From assembly GCA_015064635.1 (NCBI GenBank), contig SVRV01000011.1:1-63764 (forward strand): a stretch of 63,764 nt of DNA, in the 5' to 3' direction. Each line of letters begins with the position of its first letter. The stretch's first letter is position 1. Below, piece after piece: positions 34,901 to 44,300 of this stretch. Position numbers and translations under genes: made by a program. Source of the stretch: Oscillospiraceae bacterium (lineage in GTDB: Bacteria; Bacillota; Clostridia; Oscillospirales; SIG627). Under the pieces are notes generated by a model that worked only from the letters and a program-made list of their open reading frames with translations, had not been told where the DNA came from and made no database searches.

Positions 34901-36584
34901 TCTTGCTGACTGTTGTGTCGTTTGCAAGAAGTCCGAGAACTCTGTTGATAACTGTAACAACCTCAGCTCTTGTAATTGTCTTGTCGGGACCGAATGTGCC
35001 GTCTGCATAACCGTTTACAAGACCTGATGCTGCAGCAGCCATGATAGCCTTGTAGTACTTGTTGCTTTCATCAACATCCTTGAATTTAACATTCTTGGTG
35101 TTTGAAAGTATGCATGTGAGGTAAGCAAGCTCTACAAATTCAGCTCTTGTGATATTTGCATTGGGGTTGTACTTGTCACCCTCAATTGTATAGAAGTAAC
35201 CCGTCTGGTCAAGGTATGCGATAGCATTGTAGAACCAGTCGCCTTCCTTAACGTCGGTAAATCTTGTTGTATATCCTGCGGGGATATCCTGAGTACCGAG
35301 AAGAAGTCTTGCAAAGATTGTACAAGCTTCAGCCTTGGTCATGTTGTTGCCGGGCTTGAATACATTGCCTTCATAACCGTTTATGTAAGCGGAGTTTGCA
35401 CCGTTGTACTGGAAGGGAATCTTGGGGAGTACAGTAACGGGGTCAGGCTCAGGGAGAGATGCAACGTTAAGGTTTATAACTTTCTTGGATTCTTCAACAT
35501 AACCGCCTACCTTATTGAAGTAAGGCTCAACATATCTGAGGTCGATAGTCTTATTGTCAGCAGAAATTTTCATCATAACAGGGAAGGCATTACCTTCAGC
35601 TCCGTGACCGCCTATAAGATCCGCTACTACAAAAAGAACATCATATCCGTTGTTGTTTTTGTGAACCTTTGTTACGATTTCCTTACCAACTGTTGCGTTG
35701 GAAGAAATTACGCAAAGAACGTTGTCATGAGCAGCAAGTGCGTCTGCCCAAAGCTGGTCGCCTTCGTGAGGCTGGTCAATGTTAAGAAGGTTTTCTCTAA
35801 TTGTGGTGTTGAATGAGCCGTAAATTTTCAGCCACTCGGTCTGAGAGAGTGCCCATGAGTGCTGAGTATACATTTCTCCTTCCTTTGCAAGGAATGAGTG
35901 TGTGTAAACGATAGCACGCTTATCGGGGTTATCCGCAAGTGTTGCGCTTACCCACTCACAAACTGTTCTGCGGGGATAAGCCTCAAGCTGGAATATAATG
36001 TACTTCTGACCGTTGCTTTCAATTACTGTATAATAGTTTGTGGGATTGAAATCCACAAAATCAACTACTTCACAGTCCTTTGTGAAATCGGTTATTTCAA
36101 ACGTTGTGTCGAGAAGAGAGTCTCTGTAAAGAGCGTTACTTACATATTCTGCCTTAGAAGCGGTAACACCAAAAGGAAGTCCGCAATCGGTAAGAATTGC
36201 AGTGGTGTTCTTGAGTCTCTTGAACTCATCGATGTGTCTGGGATCACCGAAAGCCATGTCGATGAGTCCCTGCTTGTCATTGGTACGGTTGTTGGGAATG
36301 GACCAGTTATTATATGTATAACGAGAGCCATTCGACATACTACCGATGAAGCTTGTGTACTTGATATTGAATCTGGCAACATTTTCGCCAAGCCAATAAC
36401 AAGCGTCTTCGAGAGGTGTGATGTCCCTATCTTCAGCGGTAAAGTTCTTAACAGCATGGAAGCTTGCAAGAACAAAATCGCCTTCACCGAGATAGTCACT
36501 TTCGAATTCTACGGAATCTGCATAAACCGCAAAGGACGAAAGAACTAACATCAAAACGATAAGAACGAGTGAAAGTTTTTTCAT
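31968..36584 (-). CDS. Giant SLH protein 1 (N-terminal type A, glycosidase-like core)
   Basis: A 1,538-residue exported protein. Signal peptide about 1-22; type A N-terminal domain about 30-375, which looks like a decayed metallophosphoesterase (IKYTSFIGSMSN and AIVYTHSFL); SLH region about 398-585; glycosidase-like core about 605-1230; beta-rich C-terminus ending in a WEAPEVKIPEEF tail. In the core QIDIHQGGSTF lies at 834-844, GLHTYSS at 889-895, DMIYLDGFES at 1034-1043 with D1039, and E1077 in IMEYSSG. An inserted module at about 960-1000 has IDEEIILVQQG and RGQCGTKPAAHEDGAEI. It would be anchored to wall polymer and act on a glycan (inference). It is closest to giant protein 6 in the N-terminal part. 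Confidence 0.8.
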   Translation of the reverse strand: MKKLSLVLIVLMLVLSSFAVYADSVEFESDYLGEGDFVLASFHAVKNFTAEDRDITPLEDACYWLGENVARFNIKYTSFIGSMSNGSRYTYNNWSIPNNRTNDKQGLIDMAFGDPRHIDEFKRLKNTTAILTDCGLPFGVTASKAEYVSNALYRDSLLDTTFEITDFTKDCEVVDFVDFNPTNYYTVIESNGQKYIIFQLEAYPRRTVCEWVSATLADNPDKRAIVYTHSFLAKEGEMYTQHSWALSQTEWLKIYGSFNTTIRENLLNIDQPHEGDQLWADALAAHDNVLCVISSNATVGKEIVTKVHKNNNGYDVLFVVADLIGGHGAEGNAFPVMMKISADNKTIDLRYVEPYFNKVGGYVEESKKVINLNVASLPEPDPVTVLPKIPFQYNGANSAYINGYEGNVFKPGNNMTKAEACTIFARLLLGTQDIPAGYTTRFTDVKEGDWFYNAIAYLDQTGYFYTIEGDKYNPNANITRAEFVELAYLTCILSNTKNVKFKDVDESNKYYKAIMAAAASGLVNGYADGTFGPDKTITRAEVVTVINRVLGLLANDTTVSKTNLERVFGDISGHWAEYQILMASNSNAKAATEFKKSVTETKNTLEFETNHVKVVINRKGFKVAEIINKETGKNVLANSATPAFAYLISSNGANIAPLDAGLAEDGRIVVNFKGGYKAYFIVETFDDIFTVELASNLPSVLKGASFGNLAINEEYNTNPDSYRLCSLLMNTNTNTSNSANGSSKATGGSTYTFVPQTMGAKLGITFGKYENIREQLKRISDAIDPAVGLTSTAGGPYALDNHDLFKDYVIMSSGIDQSNVEEVSSLASKYSVGQIDIHQGGSTFIQASFDFRCALTDEEKNSKKHVWGTGAMFKERIADVAHANGVQLGLHTYSSLVPTSATDILSNPQWQMDFTFADTIYTLRGKLTKGRTNIKTNEDASGFKVLEGNIPWNGPWTKYILIDEEIILVQQGTSSGFLNVKRGQCGTKPAAHEDGAEIRQFLCHYGMFQPRVGSELFWHIADRTAQAYNEGDFDMIYLDGFESFARDSMSKSEERYYYYAEFARRIVSQCIKKPIMEYSSGAPTYLWNARGRGGATDSARRAYKQHKINHRGVNMSYYNNFYTSTFGWFHFNPDVTTEFKNTLVKTMFRDDLDNTGALAIAWDISTVNDSFTPTTMAQKRSEDNFAYYTVYSLLRLNGYFSPEVKEQLKAGKYEHKVFRQDDGTWAFKEMKYSFNRILDMNDDLFISGSDMNPFAEQTPYVRIEQRYSTKGEDEVVVLALDENAAVSTLAKKHSFPEVNISDKITLKVKVFGNGSATDAILIQLGSVVTSETGRNDYVIPLNFTGWREFILADADNADYGPYTFSGTAHASQLSYETFRAVPSMSRVNSFTIKLCGECTGVKIDDIRAAKTVDAPVKNPSVTVGSSTITFNTELHSGEFIEFYPETGKAYQTYYEEVYNEETGKYVSDTAHVKEVTYTGKLTVPNGPFTYTYGAEALTDAPTRARVGIGLSGAVITNPEGWEAPEVKIPEEFITYEIG

Positions 36585-36621
36585 TTTGTTTTCTCCTTTT
36601 TAAAAATATTGTCACATAATA

Positions 36622-36650
36622 ATTTTACTAAATAATCCATGTTTTATCAA
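36622..36650 (-). promoter_or_regulatory. Promoter of giant gene 1
   Basis: On the minus strand TTGATA (36650-36645) and TAAAAT (36627-36622) are spaced by 17 bp, 38 bp before the start codon. Confidence 0.65.
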
Positions 36651-36684
36651 TGGACAAAACAACTACTCTTATGGACAAAACAAC
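36650..36684. repeat. 14-bp direct repeat abutting the giant gene 1 promoter
   Basis: ATGGACAAAACAAC occurs at 36650-36663 and 36671-36684, with a 21-bp period (two helical turns). It touches the -35 box of giant gene 1. The first 11 bases recur at 36777-36787. No other giant gene shows it at its promoter, so a dedicated regulator site is likely. Confidence 0.7.
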
Positions 36685-36717
36685 GATTGATTTTTAAATT
36701 TTAGATATTATGTACAA

Positions 36718-36750
36718 AAAGCACCTGATGTTTTTGACATCAGGTGCTTT
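36718..36750 (-). terminator. Terminator of giant gene 2
   Basis: A 14-bp perfect stem, AAAGCACCTGATGT and its complement, with a TTTTG loop lies 63 bp past the stop codon of the giant gene at 36813. Confidence 0.85.
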
Positions 36751-36812
36751 ATCTTGCCGAAAAATGGTAAGATTTTATGGACAAAACGAGTTCAAATAAT
36801 TGCTATACGAGG

Positions 36813-39800
36813 TCAATTATTTGCTATTTCTTTACCTCTGAAGCCGAGCACAACCTGCGCTCTTACGGGAGCAGCGGTAAGAGGAGTTGCAGAGTATGTA
36901 AATTCAAATTCACCCTCAGGTGCAGTAATACTTCCGGAATAGGTTACGCTTTCAACGTTTCCGTTGTTATGATTGAGCTCAGCCTTGCCCGTTACGGGGT
37001 CGTACTCAATGTATTCACCACCCTTGATTTCGGTATTAAATGTTATTTTCTTACCGCCGAGTGTGACCGATGGGTTTTTAACGGGTGCGGGAGTTTGCGT
37101 ATAGGCTACAATGTTACCCATTCTTGCACCGTTGCAACCACCGGTGGCTGTAATTTCAATTCCGTTAATCTTGGAATAATTCGGAACCTCTCTGAATATA
37201 TCCCAGCTTACCGCATTTACATTTCTGTTTGAGAATGTGTATCCGTATTCACCGCAATCCGAATCAACGAGTATGATGTCCTTCCAGCCTTCAAAGTCAA
37301 GGGGGATAACGTAGTCCGTGTATTCGTATATACCGGGGCCCGTATAAGAGAGTGTTATCATTATTGCATCGGTCCTGCTGTTGTTACCTTTTACTCTTAC
37401 TTTCAGAGCCTTGAGGTTTGTAAGGTTCGGAAGATTTAAATTTTCTCGCTTACCGATAATGGATGAAACTGGAAGATTTTCGTTTATTTTGAGCAATACC
37501 TCCTCGTTTTCAAACTCGGTAGAATAACGTGACTCAATTCGAATAAAGGGTGTTTGCTCACCGAAGGGGTTGTTTGCGCTACCAACCTTAAGTTCATCGT
37601 CTGCTGCATTATAAATCTTTGATTTTGAGTAGCTTATCTCACGGAATGAATAGCTTCCGTCGGCTTTTTCTTCGAGCTTGTATTCATATTTGCCTTCTCT
37701 GATTTGCTGTTTAACCTCTTCAGAGAAGTAATCGTCAAGCCTGAGCTTATTGTAAATATTATAGTATTCAACGTTGTGTGCCATTATGGGATTGTGTGCT
37801 ACGCTCTCAAAGGAATTATATACCGTAGAAATGTTCCATGCTATTGCAAGTGAACCCATATGGTCAAGATCGTCTTTGAAGAGAGTCTTTGCTATTGTGT
37901 TCTTTTCGGGATAGCCTGAGTCGGGAGCGTAGTTGAACCAGCCGAAGGTTGTGGGATACATCTTTTGCATCCAGGTAATGTTGGTATTAAGGTGGTTTTG
38001 ATTGAATTGCTTATACGCTCTTGTTGCAGTGTCCCATGCAATAAGTCTGCTTCTGCCTGCCCAAAGAGTGGGGTATTGGGCGGAATGCTCGACTATGGGA
38101 GGCTTTTCACAGTGCTCGAGAACTTCTCTGATAAATTCCGCACCGTAATACCACGTGTCTGATGTATGCTTCGATAAACCATCATGAGCATCAAAGTAGA
38201 TCATATCGAAGCCACCATTGTTATAGGTCTCTGCAACCCATCTTGCCATATCGTAGAAGAGGTCGGAGGGAACCATGGGAGCGAACATTCCGTAATACTG
38301 GATAAGATGATAAACCTTTGCGCCTGCTTTGTGTTCGGCTTTCTTTGTACCGCACTGTCCTCTTGTTACAATTAGCTCATTTGAACCTTTTATACGCTGT
38401 ACGATCATTATTTCCTCATCAACGAGGATGTATTTTGAGTTTTTGTAGGTAAAGGAGGTCTTGAGGTCAAAATCAGAGCAATCCTCCATTGTCGTTATCT
38501 TTGAACGACTCTCTGAAATATCCTCTGCAAGAGTCAATACCTCGCTGTATTCAAGTTGCTTTTGATATTTGGGATTTGAGAGTGTGTTGTCTGCATCAGG
38601 TGAAATGTAGAAGGAATAGATGTGAAGTCCGAGCTGAAGTCCCGCCTTGTGTAATTTGTTGGATATAACAGCTTTAAATTCCTTTGGTTTTCCTGTTTTT
38701 GTTTTCTTGAATCTGAAGCCTTCTCCCTCGATATAGTCACCTTGAATAAAGGATGAAGTTCCTTGATGAAGGTCAATTTGCTTGAGGTTATATTTGAGTG
38801 CGAGATTTATGAGTCTTCCGACACTCGATTCCTCAATTGATGAAACAATACAGTAATCGCCGTAATTGGATGGATTTGCCGTTGCGTAAGCACCGCCTGA
38901 CTTGTTGACTAGCCCTACTGTGGGGTCAATGTCATCGGCAAGATCCTGCATAGCCTTTACAAAGTCGCTGTATTCCGATACAACTACGCCGTATTTAGCA
39001 CCCATTGTGTTTACAATACCCTTTGTGACCGATGCGCCGGTTACTTTTGCATCACCACCGCCGTAGTACTCGGTATATGTATTTGTGTTCATCAAAGTAC
39101 CGCTGAGGCGTATTGAATTCGGTTCTTCGCTGAATTCCTTTGCTGTATCGAAACAAGCAAAGGAGAGGGAAGTCTCGGGAAGGGGAAGCTCTGTATCAAG
39201 TTCAAACGTAAAGAAGGTGTCATGTGCTTCGATTATCATATAAATAACTTCTCCACCCGAGAAGGTGAACTTGAATCTGCTGCCGTCTTTTTCCATGAGC
39301 GAGGGATAATTTGACCTCGTTGCAGGTGAATCGATTTCAACAAGCGAGCCTGCTGTAAAGAGAACATTTTCGCCCGTCTTTTTGTTGACGATGCTTACAA
39401 CGTCAGCATTTTTCTTTTCAACAGTAATTATTGCAAGCTTGTTTTCAAATATAAATTCATCTTCCGTTTCGGTAACGCCTTCAACTCTTATATTCTTGTG
39501 ATAAGGCGCTTCGATATTTGAGTTTGTTGCCGCAAGAATCTCATATTTCATGGGATTCTTAGCTATATCTGTATATGTATTGTCGAGAAGTGCTTCGTCT
39601 ATTGTTTTTTCACTTGCCGAAAATCCGGTTACTTTGTTTATTATTGATACAAATTCTGCGCGTGAAACTTTTTTTGTAGGATTGAATTTACCGTTATCAT
39701 CAAGAGACATATATCCCGATGAGATAATTGCGCCGTATTCATAATATGCTTCCTCATCCTCTGAAACATCTGTAATTGTACCTGAGAATGCATCAACAAT

Positions 39801-41237
39801 ATTAGCTGCGCGATAAAGTATTCTTGCAAGCTCACCGCGTGTTACTGCATTTGAAGGGGAGAGCTTACCGTCTTCAATGAAATCAAGGTGTCCTTGTGAA
39901 TCGAGGTAGTTTACCGAGTCGTATATTTTATCCGATTCCTTGATATCATCAAAGCGGTTTTCATCGCGTCTTTGTTCGGGGTGCTTTCCGATGAGAGTTG
40001 CGACAGCCTCTATTACATCAGCTCTTGTGATGTCCTTATTCGGCTCAAACTTTTCCGAATCAATGAACATATAAGCCTTGTTTGCACCATTGGGCTGCAT
40101 TCCGATAGCTGAGGGGATGTCCTTATTTACGGGACGCTTGAGCTTTGCGAGTTTTTCAAGCTTTACTTCAGCGAAGCTTGATTCAATAAACTCACCGTTT
40201 GATATATAGCAAGCCTTTACGGTTTTATTGTCTTTCGATATGCTGACTATGAGAGGAGCATTATTGTTTTCCGCGCCTGTAAGATTTCCCGCAATGAGAG
40301 CCACATCATTTCCCATTTCACCGGTTACCTTCTTTGCGACAATCTTGTCGGGCGATGTTACATTCGAGGTTACAACAAGGATAAGATTATCATGCTTTGA
40401 GAGGGCATAGTTCCAAAGCGCACTGCCATCATTGGGGTTGCCTGTCCAGAGAATGTTGTAATAGTTAAGCTTTGTATTTCCTCTGTTTTCCTTCTTGTAA
40501 GGATATCCATCCTTCCAGTCCCACATCTGCCAGAATTCACCGTTTTCGTCAATGAGAGATTCGGTGAAAACAATAGCCAGGTGGTCGCTATGCGCCTTCA
40601 TGGTTGTGTTGAACCAGTCAAGCACTGCAAGTCTTGGCATACTTTCAAGCTGAAAAACAACAAACATCTGACCATTTGATTCAATTACACTGCAATAGTT
40701 TTGCTCGTCATATTTGGCAAATCCCTTTACTTTCCCGTCAATGGCTGAATCGGCACTGTAAATATCCGAATAGTTGGAATCTCTGTAACCGCCCATACCA
40801 AAATTGTCCTCAACAGCGTAAGTCAATCCGTAGGGAAGTGATTTCCCATCAAGAAGGGACATGGTGTTTTTCAAAGTCTCGAACTGTCCCAGCCATTTTG
40901 TATCCGTCTTATTTTTATCTATTATACTGTAAGGCTTGAGCCCTTTGGAGAGATAATCGCTGTAGGTGTCGGCGGGTGCTGATGTAAATCTGCCGAGAAA
41001 GCTTACATACTTGATGTTTTTGCTTTCTGCATTATCAGCCAGCCACTTAACGTTTTTATCAAGCTCATCTGTGCTTCCCGATGAAATAGCGTCTGATGGC
41101 GAATTGATACCGACAAAAACTATGGAGGTGTTTTCGGTAATGTCACCAATCTCCTCCGAACAAGCTGTAAACAATAACAGCATTGTCAGAGCTACACAAA
41201 GGAAGAGCATTATTCTTTTTGAATTGTAGTTTTTCAT
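36813..41237 (-). CDS. Giant SLH lipoprotein 2 (type A, glycosidase-like core)
   Basis: A 1,474-residue protein. Unlike its paralogues, the signal ends in LLLFTACSEE with Cys at 26, which resembles a lipobox, so it may be lipid-anchored as well as SLH-bound. The type A domain (about 35-370) reads IKYVSFLGRFTSAP and lacks metal ligands of active phosphoesterases. SLH repeats start near residue 380, and the core includes QIDLHQGTSSF, MIYFDAHDGLS with the conserved Asp, and IVEHSAQYPTLW with the Glu 34 residues on. It lacks the WxAPE C-terminal tail seen in the other five and ends VVLGFRGKEIANN. Most divergent of the six. It has its own promoter and terminator. Confidence 0.8.
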   Translation of the reverse strand: MKNYNSKRIMLFLCVALTMLLLFTACSEEIGDITENTSIVFVGINSPSDAISSGSTDELDKNVKWLADNAESKNIKYVSFLGRFTSAPADTYSDYLSKGLKPYSIIDKNKTDTKWLGQFETLKNTMSLLDGKSLPYGLTYAVEDNFGMGGYRDSNYSDIYSADSAIDGKVKGFAKYDEQNYCSVIESNGQMFVVFQLESMPRLAVLDWFNTTMKAHSDHLAIVFTESLIDENGEFWQMWDWKDGYPYKKENRGNTKLNYYNILWTGNPNDGSALWNYALSKHDNLILVVTSNVTSPDKIVAKKVTGEMGNDVALIAGNLTGAENNNAPLIVSISKDNKTVKACYISNGEFIESSFAEVKLEKLAKLKRPVNKDIPSAIGMQPNGANKAYMFIDSEKFEPNKDITRADVIEAVATLIGKHPEQRRDENRFDDIKESDKIYDSVNYLDSQGHLDFIEDGKLSPSNAVTRGELARILYRAANIVDAFSGTITDVSEDEEAYYEYGAIISSGYMSLDDNGKFNPTKKVSRAEFVSIINKVTGFSASEKTIDEALLDNTYTDIAKNPMKYEILAATNSNIEAPYHKNIRVEGVTETEDEFIFENKLAIITVEKKNADVVSIVNKKTGENVLFTAGSLVEIDSPATRSNYPSLMEKDGSRFKFTFSGGEVIYMIIEAHDTFFTFELDTELPLPETSLSFACFDTAKEFSEEPNSIRLSGTLMNTNTYTEYYGGGDAKVTGASVTKGIVNTMGAKYGVVVSEYSDFVKAMQDLADDIDPTVGLVNKSGGAYATANPSNYGDYCIVSSIEESSVGRLINLALKYNLKQIDLHQGTSSFIQGDYIEGEGFRFKKTKTGKPKEFKAVISNKLHKAGLQLGLHIYSFYISPDADNTLSNPKYQKQLEYSEVLTLAEDISESRSKITTMEDCSDFDLKTSFTYKNSKYILVDEEIMIVQRIKGSNELIVTRGQCGTKKAEHKAGAKVYHLIQYYGMFAPMVPSDLFYDMARWVAETYNNGGFDMIYFDAHDGLSKHTSDTWYYGAEFIREVLEHCEKPPIVEHSAQYPTLWAGRSRLIAWDTATRAYKQFNQNHLNTNITWMQKMYPTTFGWFNYAPDSGYPEKNTIAKTLFKDDLDHMGSLAIAWNISTVYNSFESVAHNPIMAHNVEYYNIYNKLRLDDYFSEEVKQQIREGKYEYKLEEKADGSYSFREISYSKSKIYNAADDELKVGSANNPFGEQTPFIRIESRYSTEFENEEVLLKINENLPVSSIIGKRENLNLPNLTNLKALKVRVKGNNSRTDAIMITLSYTGPGIYEYTDYVIPLDFEGWKDIILVDSDCGEYGYTFSNRNVNAVSWDIFREVPNYSKINGIEITATGGCNGARMGNIVAYTQTPAPVKNPSVTLGGKKITFNTEIKGGEYIEYDPVTGKAELNHNNGNVESVTYSGSITAPEGEFEFTYSATPLTAAPVRAQVVLGFRGKEIANN

Positions 41238-41267
41238 AAGTTTTTATTCCTTTCGTTGCTTTAGTAT

Positions 41268-41296
41268 ATTTTACACAAAATTGTAAAAAAAGTCAA
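41268..41296 (-). promoter_or_regulatory. Promoter of giant gene 2
   Basis: On the minus strand TTGACT (41296-41291) and TAAAAT (41273-41268) are spaced by 17 bp. The -35 box lies just after the terminator hairpin of giant gene 3. Confidence 0.8.
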
Positions 41297-41304
41297 CTAA
41301 AAAA

Positions 41305-41333
41305 TTGTGGCAAGGCATTAAGCCTTGCCACAA
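41305..41333 (-). terminator. Terminator of giant gene 3
   Basis: A 12-bp perfect stem, TTGTGGCAAGGC and its complement, with an ATTAA loop and a TTTTTT run on the minus strand lies 7 bp past the stop codon of the giant gene at 41340. Confidence 0.9.
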
Positions 41334-41339
41334 AACAGG

Positions 41340-44300
41340 TTATTTGTATAAAGTGTACTGAATGTCCTCGGGAAGATCAACTTCGGGAGCAACCCATGTT
41401 GCTTCATTGGCAATTACTTCACTGTTTTTGATGCCTACAGTTACATATGCTCGGAGAGGAGCATCGGTAGTACCGGTAGCACTATATGTAACGCTGAAGT
41501 CACCTGCAGGAGCTTTAGGTGTGCCTGAGAAGGTTATTTCGCTTACAGTGGGCGTGTTGCCGTTAGTACCGTTTGAATTTACGTTGTATGAGTGGAGATA
41601 TGCCTTGTTCTGCTCAGGTAAGTACTCGATATATTCTCCGCTTCTTACAGTTGTCTTGAATGTGATTGTGCTGTTTCCGATTTTTACTGTCGGGTTTACA
41701 GCAGGCGCGTTAATGGGGGTACATGCTCTCAGGTCATCAATCTTGACGCCGGTGCAATCACCTGTGAGATGAATTTTAATTCCGTTTACACCTGCAAAGT
41801 AAATACTGCTTCTGTAAATTCCGTAGTTCACACCTGCGATATTTACTCCCGAGAAGGAATAACCGTCGTAATCTGCATTGTCAGTATCAATCAAAATAAA
41901 CTCTCTTGTTCCTGTAAAGTCTGTGGGAATGAACAGATCAAGATAACCAACCTCGCTCTTTGCGGCAGTATTGATTCTGAGAAGCAATGCACTGCCCTCA
42001 ATACCATTACCGGTTATTTTCATTTTGAATGCCTGTTTAGAAGAAAGGTCAACAGCATCAAACGAGTATGTGCCGGCAACAACATCTGTTGTTTCGTCAA
42101 ATTCATAAAGAACAGTTTCGTTTGCTCCGACAGTTGAGTATTTTTGCTCGATTCTGATATATGGCGTCTGTTCGTTATATGGATTGTTAAATGTCTTTGA
42201 GGCGAAAGTGTTGTCCGCAAGATCAAATACCTTGTGCTTGAGATATTTCATTTCACGGAATGCCCAAGTACCATCTGCCTGTTCTTCGACCTTGTATTCC
42301 TTGCCTGCCATGTATCCGTTGCGGAGTGTTTCTTTAACTGCTTCAGAGAAGTAATTTGCTTTACGGAGTCTTGAATAAAGGTTAAAGTACATTGCGTTGT
42401 CAGAAACCGTTTTGTATGTAGTGAACGAGCCAACCGAATGGTTATAAACTGTTGACATCTCAAATGCAATACCAAGCGAACCCATGTGATCAAGGTCGTC
42501 GACAAACATTGTTTTATACCATGTGTTCTTGTACGATTGAGTTACGTCTGGTGCATAGTTAAACCATCCGAGAGTAGCTGTATAGTAATAATTGAAGTAC
42601 GAGTTGTAGCTTGATACAGCGTGATAGTAATTGTACTTTTTGTACTGTCTAGTTGCGTTGTCTACGGCACCTGCACGTCCTCTTGCTGCCCAGAAGCCTT
42701 GAGGAATTGATGAGCCTTCTATGATGGGAGGAATCTCACAGCCGGAAACAACTCTCTGAATGAAGGATGCATAATAGTACCAGCCGATTGAGGTATCGAT
42801 CATTGAATCTCTTGCGAAGGATTCAAGACCGTCAAGGTAAATCATTTCAAATCCACCGTCATTGTATGCCTGTGCGGTAAGATCCGCAATGTGGTAGAAG
42901 AGGTCTGAACCGGGTTTGGGCTGAAGCATTGAATAATGACCGAGAAGGTGTCGTATTTCTGCTCCTGCAGCGTGAGGTGCCGCCTTTGTACCGCAGACAG
43001 CTCTTGTGATGCTGGTAAGTCCTGTATCTGTTGCTGTTGTTACTCTGAAGAGCTCTTCGTCAATGAGGAAGTAGTTGGTGTTGGGACCGCTCCAGGGAAG
43101 GGTAGAAGTGCCGCCGCCTGCCGCATATCCGTAAAGCTGGATACCCGATGCATCCTCGTTTGTAAGGAATGTTTTATCTGTTGCCGTTACATCGTTTTTA
43201 AGTGTAAGAACGGCATCCTCTTCGTAAAGAAGATCTTTTTGCCACTTGGGATCGGTAAGAATTGTTGTTGCCGATGTTGAAACAAGTGACGAATAGGTGT
43301 GAAGACCGAGCTGAATGCCTTTTTCTGTGAACTTGTCTCCTATTCTTTCTTTGAACTGCTTTGCTGTGGTGAAGGTTTCACCTGATTCAGCCGCACATTT
43401 GAAGTTGAAATCACCCTGAATGAAGGATGAGCCACCCTGGTGTATATCAAGTTGGTTAATGCTGTACTTGTTGAGAATATCTGCCGTTGCAGAAGCAGTG
43501 GACGCCGAAAGTCCGGAAGAGGTGATAAGGTAATCTCCGAACAAATCGCTATTATCAAGTGTGTAGGGACCGCCGTGTGTTGATGTAGTACCAACTTTAG
43601 GGTCAATAGCGTCAACTATTTGCTTGAGATATGCTCTGTGTTCACCGGTCTTTCTGTCACCGTATTTGGAGAAGGTAAAGCCTACCTTACCGCCCATTGT
43701 AGAGCCTGTCTTTGACATTACTCTTGCAGTGATAGCCTTTGCTTTACCGCCGGGGAAGTTAACGTAATCGGTATTTGCATTCATTGCAACCGAAGAGATT
43801 CTGTAGGATTCGGGTTCGTTAGAAAATTCACTTGTAATATCTGCCTTGGCAAAATACAATGTGCTCGCACCGTAGGGGAGCTTCGAGTCAAGCTCGAAAG
43901 TAATATATGTATCGGTCGCCTTAACTATGAAATAGGCTTCCATCTTATTGCCGAATTTAACCTTGAGACGTCCGTTAACAACATCTATATCAGAGGGGTA
44001 GAAGTAAACACCGCCGTCACTTATAAGATAGAAGAACCAAGGTGTTGTGCTCGAAGCCATAATATCTGTATTGTCATATTTATTGGTTATCGCTACAACT
44101 CTTCCGTTGCTTCTGTTAACGTCGATCTTGATATAATCTGTTTCAAAGCTTACAAGAGTATCTGTAAGAAGTATTCCCGAAGCATCAGCTTCTGCGTGAT
44201 GTTCACTTTTTACGTTGTCATTTGATGCCATGAGTATCTGATACTCAGCCCAGTGTCCCGAAATATCGTTGAAGGTGTTTTCAAGACCATCGGTTACCAC

